Assembly (NCBI RefSeq): GCF_017309075.1
Contig: NZ_JAEMGS010000004.1
Coordinates: 234,470 to 298,469, forward strand
Reading direction: 5' to 3'
DNA: 64,000 nt
DNA from: Motiliproteus sp. SC1-56
Lineage (GTDB): Bacteria > Pseudomonadota > Gammaproteobacteria > Pseudomonadales > Balneatricaceae
How positions within the stretch are numbered: the first letter of the stretch is position 1; each line of letters opens with the position of its first letter. The notes under the pieces are model-generated. The model was given only the letters and a program-made list of their open reading frames with translations, searched no databases and was not told where the DNA came from. This document shows positions 13,158 through 24,803 of this stretch, one piece after another. The translations under genes and the position numbers were made by a program.

Positions 13158-14108
13158 ATGAACCCCAATTATCTGGATTTTGAACAACCCATCGCCGAGC
13201 TGGAAGCCAAGATCGAAGAGCTGCGCTTGGTTGGTGAGGACAGCGAAATCAATATCAGTGACGAGATCGAGCGTCTGCAGCAGAAGAATGTGGCGCTGAC
13301 CGAGCAGGTTTTCAGCGATCTCAGTGCCTGGCAGGTGGCGCAGGTTGCTCGCCACCCCCAGCGTCCGTATACCCTCGACTACGTCAAGCACATGATCGAG
13401 GATTTTGACGAGCTGCACGGGGACCGTCACTTCGCGGACGATGCCGCCATCGTGGGCGGTATTGGTCGCCTGGAAGGGCAGCCGGTGATGGTAATCGGTC
13501 ACCAGAAGGGCCGTGAAGTGAAGGAAAAGGTGCGCCGCAACTTTGGCATGCCGCGCCCGGAGGGGTATCGCAAGGCGCTGCGCCTGATGGAGATGGCCGA
13601 GCGCTTCAAGATGCCCATCATCACCTTTATCGACACGCCCGGCGCCTACCCCGGCATCGACGCCGAGGAGCGCGGCCAGAGCGAGGCCATTGCCTACAAC
13701 CTGGCGGTGATGTCGCGTTTGAAGACGCCGATCATCTCCACCGTGGTGGGTGAGGGCGGCTCCGGCGGGGCGCTGGCGATCGGCGTCTGCGATCAGTTGC
13801 TGATGCTGCAGTACGGCACCTACTCGGTGATCTCGCCCGAGGGCTGTGCGTCCATTCTCTGGAAAAGCGCTGAGCGTGCCTCCGACGCGGCCAAGGCCAT
13901 GGGCATCACCTCCGGGCGGCTGCACGAGCTGGGCCTGGTCGACAAAGTCGTTCCCGAACCTCTGGGCGGCGCCCACCGGGACGTGCCGCTGATGGCGGCA
14001 AGTCTGAAGCAGCAACTGATCGAGACCCTGGATCAGCTGCAGGCGCTCTCCATGGACGAGCTCCTGCAAAAACGCTACGACCGGCTGATGTCCTACGGCA
14101 TTGCCTGA
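13158..14108 (+). CDS. accA: Acetyl-CoA carboxylase carboxyltransferase subunit alpha
   Basis: Alpha half of the carboxyltransferase that moves CO2 from biotin to acetyl-CoA, the first committed step of fatty-acid synthesis; partners are AccD, AccB and AccC, not in this window. 316 residues, the family norm. It begins with the typical [19 protein letters not shown] and contains the crotonase-fold oxyanion segments [20 protein letters not shown] and [14 protein letters not shown] short hairpin follows the stop. Confidence 0.97.
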   Translation: MNPNYLDFEQPIAELEAKIEELRLVGEDSEINISDEIERLQQKNVALTEQVFSDLSAWQVAQVARHPQRPYTLDYVKHMIEDFDELHGDRHFADDAAIVGGIGRLEGQPVMVIGHQKGREVKEKVRRNFGMPRPEGYRKALRLMEMAERFKMPIITFIDTPGAYPGIDAEERGQSEAIAYNLAVMSRLKTPIISTVVGEGGSGGALAIGVCDQLLMLQYGTYSVISPEGCASILWKSAERASDAAKAMGITSGRLHELGLVDKVVPEPLGGAHRDVPLMAASLKQQLIETLDQLQALSMDELLQKRYDRLMSYGIA

Positions 14109-14114
14109 TCTGTG

Positions 14115-14135
14115 GCCCCGGCGCTTCGTCGGGGC
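14115..14135 (+). terminator. Hairpin after accA
   Basis: A six-base stem (GCCCCG at 14115-14120, CGGGGC at 14130-14135) with a short loop, followed by a pyrimidine-rich TTCTCTCCTCTC run. It sits between the accA stop and the preferred tilS start and may give partial termination. The lack of a clean T-run makes this uncertain. Confidence 0.4.
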
Positions 14136-14147
14136 TTCTCTCCTCTC

Positions 14148-15470
14148 ATGATTCCCACCGTCGCCGACCTTCAGCAGCAGCTGCAAGGGCTCGGTGATCT
14201 GTCCGGCGTCTGGGTCGCCTACAGCGGCGGCCTCGACTCCCAGGTGCTGCTGCACCTGGCGGCGGGCGCCTGCGCGGCGCGCCGGCTGCCGCTCAGGGCT
14301 CTTCATATCCACCACGGTCTTCACCCCGCGGCCGATTGCTGGCAGGCCCACTGCGAAGCGCAGTGCCGGGTGCTGGGCGTTCCTTTGACCACGGTGCGGG
14401 TGGAGGTGGCGGCGCAGGGCAGTACGGAGGCCCAGGCCCGCGAGGCACGTTATCGTGCGTTCGAGGAGCGGTTGGGAGACGGCGAGCTCCTGTTGATGGC
14501 CCACCACGCCGACGATCAGTTGGAGACCTTGCTGCTGCGCCTGCTGCGTGGTGCCGGCGTGCGCGGGCTGGCAGCGATGCCGGCCCAGCGTTCCCTGGGT
14601 GACGGCCGGCTGCTGCGGCCGTTGCTCGCCTGGACGCGGCAGCAGCTGGAAACCTACGCCCGGCAGCACCGGCTGTGCTGGGTGGAAGATCCCAGCAATC
14701 GAGAGACCGACTATGACCGCAACTACCTGCGCCAGGAGGTGGTGCCGCAGTTACGCGCCCGCTGGCCGGCGGTGGCGACGCTGGCGAGTCGCAGCGCCGC
14801 GCTTTGTGCAGAGAGCGAGGCGCTGCTGCAGGCGCTGGCCGAGGAGGATCTGGCCTGTGCTCAAGCCCCCTTGGGCGGACTTTGCCTGGCAGGAATCCTC
14901 TCCCTGAGCCGGGGGCGGCAGAAGCTGCTCCTGCGCAGCTGGATTGAGCAGCAGGGGGTTCGCCTGCCAACGGCCGCGCTGCTGGCGCGGATTCTCGACG
15001 AGGTGGTGCCGGCCCGGCCCGATGCCGAGCCGCTGTTGCAATGGGATGGGATAGAGCTGCGCCGCTACCAGGGTGCGCTCTACCTCAAGTCCCCCTGGCC
15101 GGCCCCTCCGGATACGCCCCGGGCCTGGCAGCCAGAGCGTGCGCTGGAAACCCCGGCAGGCACGCTTCGGGCCGAGCCTACCCTGGCGGGTGGCTTCGGC
15201 TGGCCCCCGGGGGCGACCCTGGCGGTAGCTTATCGGCGCGGGGGAGAGCGGCTGCGCCTGCCTGGCCGCGAGGGAAGCCGGGCGCTGAAGAAGTTGCTGC
15301 AGGCGGCGGCGGTGCCGCCCTGGCTGCGGGACTGGCTGCCGCTGATCTATGTCGACGGGACCCTGGCCGCGGTGGCCGACCTCTGGATCTGCGAGGGCTT
15401 TCAGGCCGGGCCCGGGACCCCGTCCGTGCGGCTGCAGTGGCAGCCGCGACCGATTCTGGCGACGGGGTGA
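14148..15470 (+). CDS. tilS: tRNA(Ile)-lysidine synthase
   Basis: Essential enzyme that converts C34 of the CAU-anticodon tRNA-Ile to lysidine so that it reads AUA. The PP-loop ATP-binding motif SGGLDSQVLLHLA is at about residue 25, with the conserved HIHHGLHP and HHADDQLETLLLRLLRGAG segments; the C-terminal TilS substrate domains occupy the last 200 residues. I chose ATG 14148 (440 residues) over a GTG 36 bases upstream: the longer form would be translated through the accA hairpin and adds residues unlike the family. Confidence 0.93.
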   Translation: MIPTVADLQQQLQGLGDLSGVWVAYSGGLDSQVLLHLAAGACAARRLPLRALHIHHGLHPAADCWQAHCEAQCRVLGVPLTTVRVEVAAQGSTEAQAREARYRAFEERLGDGELLLMAHHADDQLETLLLRLLRGAGVRGLAAMPAQRSLGDGRLLRPLLAWTRQQLETYARQHRLCWVEDPSNRETDYDRNYLRQEVVPQLRARWPAVATLASRSAALCAESEALLQALAEEDLACAQAPLGGLCLAGILSLSRGRQKLLLRSWIEQQGVRLPTAALLARILDEVVPARPDAEPLLQWDGIELRRYQGALYLKSPWPAPPDTPRAWQPERALETPAGTLRAEPTLAGGFGWPPGATLAVAYRRGGERLRLPGREGSRALKKLLQAAAVPPWLRDWLPLIYVDGTLAAVADLWICEGFQAGPGTPSVRLQWQPRPILATG

Positions 15471-15477
15471 TTGTTGA

Positions 15478-15506
15478 TTGTCGTTGCCGAGCCAATCTGC
15501 TACTCT
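15478..15506 (+). promoter_or_regulatory. Possible pyrG promoter
   Basis: TTGTCG at 15478-15483 and TACTCT at 15501-15506 are separated by 17 bases, 71 bases before the pyrG start. Four of six bases match in each hexamer. Confidence 0.4.
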
Positions 15507-15510
15507 GTAG

Positions 15511-17202
<1,692 letters not shown>

Positions 17203-17218
17203 AAAGAGATTTTGTGCA

Positions 17219-17240
17219 GACAGCCGGCTTGCCGGCTGTC
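17219..17240 (+). terminator. Strong hairpin between pyrG and eno
   Basis: Perfect 10-base arms (GACAGCCGGC at 17219-17228 and GCCGGCTGTC at 17231-17240) around TT. The following ACTGTCTTTGG has only a weak T-run, so it is either a partial terminator or an RNA-stability element at the pyrG 3' end. Confidence 0.55.
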
Positions 17241-17301
17241 ACTGTCTTTGGTCCTCGGCACAAAGACCAGAACTGGATTTCAATGCTTTAAACTGGAGTG
17301 A

Positions 17302-18606
<1,305 letters not shown>

Positions 18607-18613
18607 GCTTAGG

Positions 18614-18640
18614 GAGGGGGAGCCAAGGCTCCCCCTCTTT
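18614..18640 (+). terminator. Rho-independent terminator after eno
   Basis: Perfect 11-base arms (GAGGGGGAGCC at 18614-18624 and GGCTCCCCCTC at 18627-18637) with TTT and an AT-rich tail, eight bases after the eno stop. It separates eno from ftsB. Confidence 0.85.
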
Positions 18641-18670
18641 ATCTGGGCTCTGTTTTTTGAGGTCTGAATC

Positions 18671-18949
18671 GTGACCAAATGGCTCTTCGCGTTGCTGTTG
18701 CTGCTTTTGCTGGGGCTGCAGTACCGGCTCTGGTTGGGGGAGGGCAATCTGCCGTCAGTGTGGGCGCTGCAGGCGGATATCGAGGCCCTCAAGGCCGAGA
18801 ACGCCAAACTCCAGGCCCGTAACAGCGCGCTCGAGGCCGAGGTGGCGGACCTGAAAAAGGGCACCTCGGCGATTGAAGAGCGGGCGCGCAGCGAGCTGGG
18901 TATGGTGGGACGCGGCGAGACCTTTTTTCTCCTGCCCGAAAAGAAGTGA
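18671..18949 (+). CDS. ftsB: Cell division protein FtsB
   Basis: Small bitopic divisome protein that bridges FtsL and FtsQ. 92 residues: short cytoplasmic start, one membrane helix (LFALLLLLLLGLQYRLW), then a periplasmic leucine-zipper coiled coil (about residues 30-65) and a short globular tail with EERARSELGMVGRGETFF, a strongly conserved FtsB signature. The start is GTG at 18671. The stop overlaps truD by 4 bases. In most relatives ispD and ispF follow here; they are absent. Confidence 0.94.
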   Translation: MTKWLFALLLLLLLGLQYRLWLGEGNLPSVWALQADIEALKAENAKLQARNSALEAEVADLKKGTSAIEERARSELGMVGRGETFFLLPEKK

Positions 18950-19995
18950 TACTCTTGCCAACATCGTATTCTCTGGATTTTCCCCGTTACCATGGCGCGC
19001 CCCCGAGCCGGGGCGCCATCCGTACCCGCCCGGAGGACTTCCGGGTGGACGAATTTCTCAGCTACGAGCCTGATGGAGAGGGCGAGCACCTCTGGCTACA
19101 GGTGGAAAAGCGGGGTAACAACACCCAGTGGGTGGCCCGCCAACTCGCCAAACGCGCCGGTATCAATCCGACGGATGTCAGTTATGCTGGCCTCAAGGAC
19201 CGCCACGCCCTCACCACCCAGTGGTTCAGCCTCTGGCTGCCCGGCAAGGCCGCGCCCGATCTTGACCACCTTGGCGAGGGGATCAAGGTGCTGCGTGCCG
19301 TGCGGCACGGGCGCAAACTCAAGCGCGGTGGTCATCAGAGCAACCGCTTTACTTTGCGCATTCGTGACCTGGAAGTGACCGGCGATCTGGAGGCCCGCCT
19401 GCTGGCGATCCGTGACCGGGGCGTGCCTAACTATTTCGGCGAACAGCGCTTCGGTCTGGACGGGGGCAATCTGCAGCAGGCCGACCAGCTGCTGGCCGGC
19501 AACCTGCGGATTCGTGACCGCCATCGGCGCAGCCTGATTATCTCATCGGCCCGTTCCTATCTCTTCAACAGCGTGGTGGCTGCGCGCATCGAGGGTGGTG
19601 TGCTGGACCGTTACCTGGAGGGCGACAAGCTGATGCTGGCCGGCTCTTCCGACCTGCTAAAAGCCGATAGCGAGGAGGACTTCCAGGCCGGTATCGACGC
19701 TTGGCGTTACCACCCCACCGCGCCTTTGATGGGGCGCGGGCGTGCCCTGGTGGAAGCGGAGTCGCTGGCCATGGAAGCTGATATACTGGCTCGGTTTGTA
19801 CCCTGGTGTGAGGGCCTTGAGCGGCTGGGCCAGGTGCGTGAACGGCGCTCGGTCCGGTTTCGTCCCCGCGCCTTTAATTGGTTGACGCCCGAGCCGGGCG
19901 TCCTGGAATTGAGTTTCGAGCTGCCGCCGGGCACCTATGCCACCAGCGTGCTGCGCGAGTGTTGCCTGTATCGCGACGCTTCACAGTCGATCTGA
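18946..19995 (+). CDS. truD: tRNA pseudouridine(13) synthase TruD
   Basis: Isomerises U13 in tRNA-Glu. 349 residues. The catalytic aspartate lies in the TruD signature [14 protein letters not shown] (about residue 83), and the family regions [22 protein letters not shown] and [12 protein letters not shown] are all present. The GTG start at 18946 overlaps the ftsB stop (GTGA); a TTG at 18955 is an alternative. ispD and ispF, normally between ftsB and truD, have left no sequence here. Confidence 0.95.
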   Translation: MILLPTSYSLDFPRYHGAPPSRGAIRTRPEDFRVDEFLSYEPDGEGEHLWLQVEKRGNNTQWVARQLAKRAGINPTDVSYAGLKDRHALTTQWFSLWLPGKAAPDLDHLGEGIKVLRAVRHGRKLKRGGHQSNRFTLRIRDLEVTGDLEARLLAIRDRGVPNYFGEQRFGLDGGNLQQADQLLAGNLRIRDRHRRSLIISSARSYLFNSVVAARIEGGVLDRYLEGDKLMLAGSSDLLKADSEEDFQAGIDAWRYHPTAPLMGRGRALVEAESLAMEADILARFVPWCEGLERLGQVRERRSVRFRPRAFNWLTPEPGVLELSFELPPGTYATSVLRECCLYRDASQSI

Positions 19996-20002
19996 TAAAT
20001 TG

Positions 20003-20752
20003 ATGCGCCTATTAATATCCAACGATGACGGGGTTCATGCCCCGGGAATCCATGCTCTGGCCCGCGCGCTGGCGGAAGTGGCCGAGATCCAGGTTATCGC
20101 CCCGGACCGCAACCGCAGCGGGGCCAGCAATTCGCTCACCCTGGATCGCCCCCTAGAAGCACACCGCCTCGATAACGGCTTTGTCTGCGTCAACGGAACC
20201 CCCACCGACTGTGTTCACCTGGGGATTTCCGGGCTGTTCGAGTCTCGTCCCGACATGGTGGTTTCGGGTATTAACGCCGGCGCCAACCTAGGCGATGATG
20301 TGCTTTACTCGGGTACCGTGGCCGCGGCAATGGAGGGGCGTTATCTGAAGATGCCGGCGCTGGCGCTCTCCATGGTGGGTAGCAATATTCGCCATTACCA
20401 GAGCGGCGCGGCCATCGCATGCCAGCTGTTGAGCCGGATTAGCGCCGTCAATCTGGCTCCGCGCACGGTACTCAACATCAACGTGCCGGACCTGCCCCTG
20501 GAGGAGATTAAGGGGGTGCATATTACTCGCCTGGGGCACCGCAACCTGGGCGCCGAACCGGTGAAAACAGTCTGCCCCCGTGGACAGGAGCGCTACTGGA
20601 TCGCGGCGGTGGGTAATGCCATGGACGACGGCCCCGGCACCGATTTTTACGCGGTGGCCAACGGCTACGTCTCTATCACGCCGCTGCAGGCGGACATGAC
20701 CCAGTATTCCGGATTCGACAACCTCGGTGAATGGCTCGAGGGGATGGCATGA
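20003..20752 (+). CDS. surE: 5'/3'-nucleotidase SurE
   Basis: Stationary-phase survival phosphatase acting on nucleoside monophosphates. 249 residues. The metal site DD is in [12 protein letters not shown] at the N-terminus, with the further family motifs [25 protein letters not shown] and [23 protein letters not shown] 20003 gives the standard [10 protein letters not shown] start. The stop overlaps the pcm start by 4 bases (ATGA). The surE-pcm-nlpD-rpoS linkage is conserved among gammaproteobacteria. Confidence 0.97.
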   Translation: MRLLISNDDGVHAPGIHALARALAEVAEIQVIAPDRNRSGASNSLTLDRPLEAHRLDNGFVCVNGTPTDCVHLGISGLFESRPDMVVSGINAGANLGDDVLYSGTVAAAMEGRYLKMPALALSMVGSNIRHYQSGAAIACQLLSRISAVNLAPRTVLNINVPDLPLEEIKGVHITRLGHRNLGAEPVKTVCPRGQERYWIAAVGNAMDDGPGTDFYAVANGYVSITPLQADMTQYSGFDNLGEWLEGMA

Positions 20753-21423
20753 ACACGATCGACAAGATCGATATCCAGGGTATCGGCATGACCTCCCGGC
20801 GTACCCGTGAACGCCTGGTTACGCGCCTGTACGAGGCGGGGATCAAAGACCCCCAGGTGCTCGAGGTGATCCGCCAGCTGCCCCGTCACCTGTTTGTGGA
20901 CGAGGCGCTCGCTCACCGCGCCTACGAAGATACCGCCCTGCCCATCGGCTTCAACCAGACCATCTCCCAGCCCTACACGGTGGCCCGCATGACCGAGGCG
21001 CTGCTGGCTGCCGGGCCGCGTAAGCGGGTGCTGGAGATCGGCACGGGCTCGGGCTACCAGACCGCGGTGTTGGCCTGCCTGGTGGCGCAGACTTACAGCG
21101 TTGAGCGTATCCTGCCGCTGCAGGAGCGAGCCCGTACCCGGCTGCAGCAGCTCAATTTGCGCAACGTGCACTTCAAGCACGCCGACGGCGGCTTTGGCTG
21201 GGCCGAGAAGGGGCCCTTTGACGGCATTATCTGCGCTGCCGCCCCCGAGGAGATTCCCGAAGAGCTGCTGCAGCAGCTCGCCGTCGGCGGGCGGCTGATT
21301 ATTCCGGTCGGTGGGGCGAGCCAGGAGCTGCGCCAGGTGGATCGGATTGACGAGGGGCAATACCGTCAGCAGGCACTGGAAGGGGCGCGTTTCGTGCCGC
21401 TGCTCAGTGGTTCTATTCGGTGA
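20749..21423 (+). CDS. pcm: Protein-L-isoaspartate O-methyltransferase
   Basis: Repairs isomerised aspartyl residues in aged proteins using S-adenosylmethionine. 224 residues. The SAM motif [16 protein letters not shown] is near residue 90, preceded by the PCMT signature [18 protein letters not shown]. The start at 20749 overlaps surE. It is transcribed with surE ahead of the nlpD-rpoS pair, linking repair to stationary phase. Confidence 0.97.
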   Translation: MNTIDKIDIQGIGMTSRRTRERLVTRLYEAGIKDPQVLEVIRQLPRHLFVDEALAHRAYEDTALPIGFNQTISQPYTVARMTEALLAAGPRKRVLEIGTGSGYQTAVLACLVAQTYSVERILPLQERARTRLQQLNLRNVHFKHADGGFGWAEKGPFDGIICAAAPEEIPEELLQQLAVGGRLIIPVGGASQELRQVDRIDEGQYRQQALEGARFVPLLSGSIR

Positions 21424-21438
21424 AACGGAGCAGTATCG

Positions 21439-22368
21439 ATGCGGCAGTGGCGTGACTGGTTTTACCTGTTTCTGAGGGGCGTCGGCATGGGGGCCGCGGA
21501 TGCGGTGCCCGGGGTTTCCGGCGGCACGGTGGCCTTTATCACCGGTATTTACGAAGAGCTGGTCGACTCCATCCGCAGTATCACCCCGGCGGCCTTTGCT
21601 ACCTTGCTGCGTGAGGGGCCGGTGGCCTTCTGGCGGCGAATCAACGGCTCTTTTCTGCTGGTCTTGATCAGCGGCATCCTGATCAGCCTGATGAGCTTGG
21701 CCCGGGTGGCGGTGTACCTGCTGGAAAATCACCCCGCCATGCTCTGGGCGTTCTTTTTCGGCCTTATTCTCGCCTCCGCTGTCTGGATGGTGCGGCAGGT
21801 GCCTGAATGGGGTCGGGGCACCCTGGCGGGGCTCGGGCTCGGGGCCGCGTTTGCCTTCGCGCTCACCCAGATGACGCCGGTAGAGGCGCCGATCACCGCG
21901 CTCAGCGTGTTTCTGGCCGGCGCCGTCGCTATTTGCGCCATGATTCTGCCCGGGATATCCGGTAGTTTCATTCTTCTGCTGATCGGCATGTACGGCCCGA
22001 TCATGGGCGCTATCAAGGGTTTTCAGCTGGACCTGATCGGGCTTTTTTTGGGCGGCTGCGTGGTGGGGCTACTGAGCTTTTCCCATCTGCTTGCCTGGAC
22101 CTTCAAGCGCTACCATAGCCTGACCCTGGCGGTATTGACCGGTTTCATGCTGGGCTCGCTGGGCAAGGTCTGGCCCTGGAAATACACCACCGCCTATCGG
22201 ATCGACAGTCACGGGGAGCAAGTGCCCCTGCTGCAGGAGAACGTGCTGCCGGCCAGTTACCATGCCCTGACCGGCGAAGAGCCGCTGCTGGGGTTGGCCC
22301 TGGTGCTGATGTTGGCCGGGGGCGCCTTGGTGTATATTCTGGAAAATCGACTCAACGCACGTGTATAG
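21439..22368 (+). CDS. DUF368 family membrane protein, likely undecaprenyl-phosphate translocase (PopT type)
   Basis: Polytopic protein of 309 residues with about eight to ten membrane segments. The N-terminal block FLRGVGMGAADAVPGVSGGT and the internal repeat ILPGISGSFILLLIGMY are the two inverted P-G-x-S-G motifs that define DUF368. Members of this family have been reported to recycle undecaprenyl phosphate across the inner membrane (PopT), a function related to but distinct from the UptA/DedA proteins. It sits between pcm and nlpD, next to a cell-wall hydrolase activator, which fits an envelope role. The function here is inferred from family only. Confidence 0.85.
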   Translation: MRQWRDWFYLFLRGVGMGAADAVPGVSGGTVAFITGIYEELVDSIRSITPAAFATLLREGPVAFWRRINGSFLLVLISGILISLMSLARVAVYLLENHPAMLWAFFFGLILASAVWMVRQVPEWGRGTLAGLGLGAAFAFALTQMTPVEAPITALSVFLAGAVAICAMILPGISGSFILLLIGMYGPIMGAIKGFQLDLIGLFLGGCVVGLLSFSHLLAWTFKRYHSLTLAVLTGFMLGSLGKVWPWKYTTAYRIDSHGEQVPLLQENVLPASYHALTGEEPLLGLALVLMLAGGALVYILENRLNARV

Positions 22369-22415
22369 GGGGAGTCGGCCGGCGTCCGGTGGTTTTGTAC
22401 CGGCCCGGCTTCGCA

Positions 22416-23267
22416 ATGGGAGTAGAGCGCAAGAAGACAGGCGGGGCCCTACGCGCGGCCCTGTTTTCATTGCTGAGTGGTCTGCTGCTGGCAGGATGTA
22501 GCAGCAACCCAGGCGCTCCAGTAAGTGAGCGCTCGCACTCGCCGCTACCCCCCAAAACAATCCAGAGTCGTCCCGGGGGAACGTACCGGGTGGAGGCCGG
22601 CGATACCCTCTATTCCATTGCCTGGCGGTACGGCCTCGACTTTCGCGCCCTGGCCCGCGCTAATGGTATCCCGGCGAGTTACCGTATCTACCCCGGTCAG
22701 CGACTGACCCTCTCCGAGGCTCCCAAACGGCGCGCCAGCACCGAAAAGAAAGCCGCCCAGTCTTCCCGGCAGGCGCCTCGATCGGCGGCCAAAGCCCCTG
22801 TGGCCAAGAAGGCAGCGCCGGCCCCTGCGCAAGCACCGAAACAAGCCGTCACTTCCCGTTCAAGCTCTCGCTCCAGCGCCCCGGCAGCCGGTCCCCTGGA
22901 GTGGAAATGGCCCGCCAAGGGGCCTGTCGTCGGTCGATTTCGCACCCAGGGAAAAATTAATAAAGGCGTCAATATCGCCGGAAACCCAGGCGAGCCGGTG
23001 TTTGCAGCGGCGCCGGGGGAGGTTGTGTACTCAGGAAGTGGTTTACTGGGCTACGGAAATCTGATTATCATAAATCACAACGAGCGGTTTTTGAGCGCTT
23101 ACGCGCACAACAGCCGCTTGCTTGCCAAGGAGAGGGACCGGGTAAAAACCGGTGAGAAAATAGCTGAAATAGGTAACACGGGGGCTTCTCAGCCCATGTT
23201 ACATTTCGAAATTCGCAAGGACGGAAAACCGGTTGACCCACTTCGCTACCTGCCAAAACGAAAATAA
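22416..23267 (+). CDS. nlpD: Murein hydrolase activator lipoprotein NlpD
   Basis: Outer-membrane lipoprotein that activates the amidase AmiC at the division site. Signal peptide with lipobox LLAGC (cysteine about residue 28), a LysM domain ([20 protein letters not shown], about residues 58-105), an Ala/Pro/Lys-rich linker, and a C-terminal M23 (LytM) domain. Catalytic metal ligands are degenerate (KGVNIAG in place of the His/Asp site, MLHFEIR in place of HLHFE), as expected for an activator. I prefer ATG 22416 over an upstream GTG because it gives a normal lipoprotein signal. rpoS promoters usually lie within this gene. Confidence 0.93.
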   Translation: MGVERKKTGGALRAALFSLLSGLLLAGCSSNPGAPVSERSHSPLPPKTIQSRPGGTYRVEAGDTLYSIAWRYGLDFRALARANGIPASYRIYPGQRLTLSEAPKRRASTEKKAAQSSRQAPRSAAKAPVAKKAAPAPAQAPKQAVTSRSSSRSSAPAAGPLEWKWPAKGPVVGRFRTQGKINKGVNIAGNPGEPVFAAAPGEVVYSGSGLLGYGNLIIINHNERFLSAYAHNSRLLAKERDRVKTGEKIAEIGNTGASQPMLHFEIRKDGKPVDPLRYLPKRK

Positions 23268-23329
23268 AAAGTGGCAGTCCCTAGCGGTAGCCGGGCTCGG
23301 TGTTGCGCCGGAAAGGGAGGTAGACCCAT

Positions 23330-24346
23330 ATGGAATCGCTCAATGTTGCTGAACCCCTGTCGACAGTAAATGCGACGCGGGGTGGTAGGAACAAAGGAAT
23401 GTCGGGCAGTCGCCCCACACGTGCTAAGCGAAAGAGCAAGGTGGCCATGAGCAACGACGATGCAGTGATGAGCCGGGCGCGCAGCGAGGTCCACGAGGAC
23501 CTGCTCAATGCACGGCACTTGGATGCAACCCAGCTGTACCTTAACGAGATAGGATTCTCTCCACTCCTCTCCGCCGAAGAAGAAGTTTATTTCTCCCGGC
23601 GCGCCCTCAAGGGTGACGAAGCCTCCCGCAAACGGATGATCGAGAGCAACCTGCGGCTGGTGGTGAAAATCGCCCGGCGCTATATCAACCGCGGACTGAC
23701 CCTGCTGGACCTGATCGAAGAGGGCAACCTGGGGCTGATCCGGGCCGTGGAGAAGTTCGACCCCGAGCGGGGCTTTCGCTTTTCAACCTATGCCACCTGG
23801 TGGATTCGCCAGACCATCGAGCGGGCCATCATGAACCAGACCCGCACCATCCGTCTTCCCATCCACGTGGTCAAGGAGCTGAACGTCTACCTTCGTGCCG
23901 CGCGGGAGCTGGCGCAGCAGCTGGACCACGAGCCCACGTGCGAGGAGATCGCCCAGAAGCTCGATAAACCGGTGGAAAACGTCAAGCGGATGCTGGGGTT
24001 GAACGAGCGGGTGAGTTCGGTCGATATTCCCGTCGGGCAGGACTCGGACAAGTCCCTTCTGGAAACCATTCCCGATACCGAGGCCGCGGATCCCGAAGCC
24101 TGGCTGCAGAACACCAATCTGATCGGCCGCTTGGATGACTGGCTCTCGACCCTGCCGGAAAAGCACAGCGAAGTGCTGGCGCGGCGCTTTGGCCTGCGCG
24201 GCCACGAGATGAGCACACTGGAAGAGGTGGGCCGGGAAATCGGTCTGACCCGCGAACGGGTGCGGCAGATCCAGGTTGAAGCCCTGCGCCGCCTGCGCGA
24301 GATTGTCGAGAACAACGGGCTGACCGGGCCGGATCTGCTGGAGTAA
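23330..24346 (+). CDS. rpoS: RNA polymerase sigma factor RpoS
   Basis: General stress and stationary-phase sigma factor, 338 residues. Region 1.2 ([20 protein letters not shown]) near residue 65, region 2 ([37 protein letters not shown]), region 3 and region 4 with the helix-turn-helix [20 protein letters not shown] are intact. The gene lies 62 bases after nlpD. Its terminator overlaps the 3' end of the convergent fdxA gene. Confidence 0.98.
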   Translation: MESLNVAEPLSTVNATRGGRNKGMSGSRPTRAKRKSKVAMSNDDAVMSRARSEVHEDLLNARHLDATQLYLNEIGFSPLLSAEEEVYFSRRALKGDEASRKRMIESNLRLVVKIARRYINRGLTLLDLIEEGNLGLIRAVEKFDPERGFRFSTYATWWIRQTIERAIMNQTRTIRLPIHVVKELNVYLRAARELAQQLDHEPTCEEIAQKLDKPVENVKRMLGLNERVSSVDIPVGQDSDKSLLETIPDTEAADPEAWLQNTNLIGRLDDWLSTLPEKHSEVLARRFGLRGHEMSTLEEVGREIGLTRERVRQIQVEALRRLREIVENNGLTGPDLLE

Positions 24347-24390
24347 GGCGCTGGCTCACCCAGATCAATAAATCCTAGATCACCGAATCA

Positions 24391-24428
24391 AAGCTGCTGC
24401 GGCTTAGCGCTCCAGCAGCTTTTTTTTG
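24391..24428. terminator. rpoS terminator overlapping the fdxA 3' end
   Basis: Arms AAGCTGCTG (24391-24399) and CAGCAGCTT (24413-24421), then seven more T on the plus strand. The fdxA stop codon (24404-24406, minus strand) lies in the loop and the last fdxA codons form the right arm. Only the rpoS direction has a T-run. Confidence 0.85.
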
Positions 24429-24727
24429 TCCGGCTTGCCGTTCCAGGTCTCGGCACCCTCGGGGGCCTGCTTCATCTCCGAGATGTTTGGCCAGATCTCG
24501 GCCAGTTCGGCGTTGAGGGCGATGAACTCTTTCTGGTCCGCGGGCACACCGCCCTCTTCGAAAATCGCCTCGGCCGGGCACTCCGGCTCGCAGAGCGCGC
24601 AGTCGATGCACTCCTCCGGGTGGATCACCAGCATGTTGGGGCCTTCGTAAAAACAGTCTACCGGGCACACATCCACGCAGTCGGTGTATTTGCACTTGAT
24701 GCAGTTCTCGGTAACCACAAAGGTCAT
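24404..24727 (-). CDS. fdxA: 7Fe ferredoxin FdxA
   Basis: Small electron carrier with one 3Fe-4S and one 4Fe-4S cluster. 107 residues, starting [20 protein letters not shown]; the first cluster uses C-x6/7-C spaced cysteines and the second the [12 protein letters not shown] motif (about residues 40-51), followed by the long acidic C-terminal tail typical of Azotobacter/Pseudomonas FdxA. A ribosome-binding site AAGGAGA lies ahead of the ATG. The rpoS-fdxA-mutS linkage is the same as in Pseudomonas. Confidence 0.96.
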   Translation of the reverse strand: MTFVVTENCIKCKYTDCVDVCPVDCFYEGPNMLVIHPEECIDCALCEPECPAEAIFEEGGVPADQKEFIALNAELAEIWPNISEMKQAPEGAETWNGKPDKKKLLER

Positions 24728-24740
24728 CGCCGCTCTCCTT

Positions 24741-24773
24741 CTGTTGGGGACCGCCTTAGGCGGTGCCCAACAG
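24741..24773 (-). promoter_or_regulatory. Large hairpin between mutS and fdxA
   Basis: Outer arms CTGTTGGG (24741-24748) and CCCAACAG (24766-24773) plus inner arms CCGCC (24751-24755) and GGCGG (24759-24763). In the fdxA direction the hairpin is directly followed by the ribosome-binding site, with no T-run, so it may be a leader structure or a transcript-end stabiliser for mutS rather than a terminator. Confidence 0.5.
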
Positions 24774-24803
24774 TATAGACAGCGGGCGATGAATGACGCG
24801 GAT

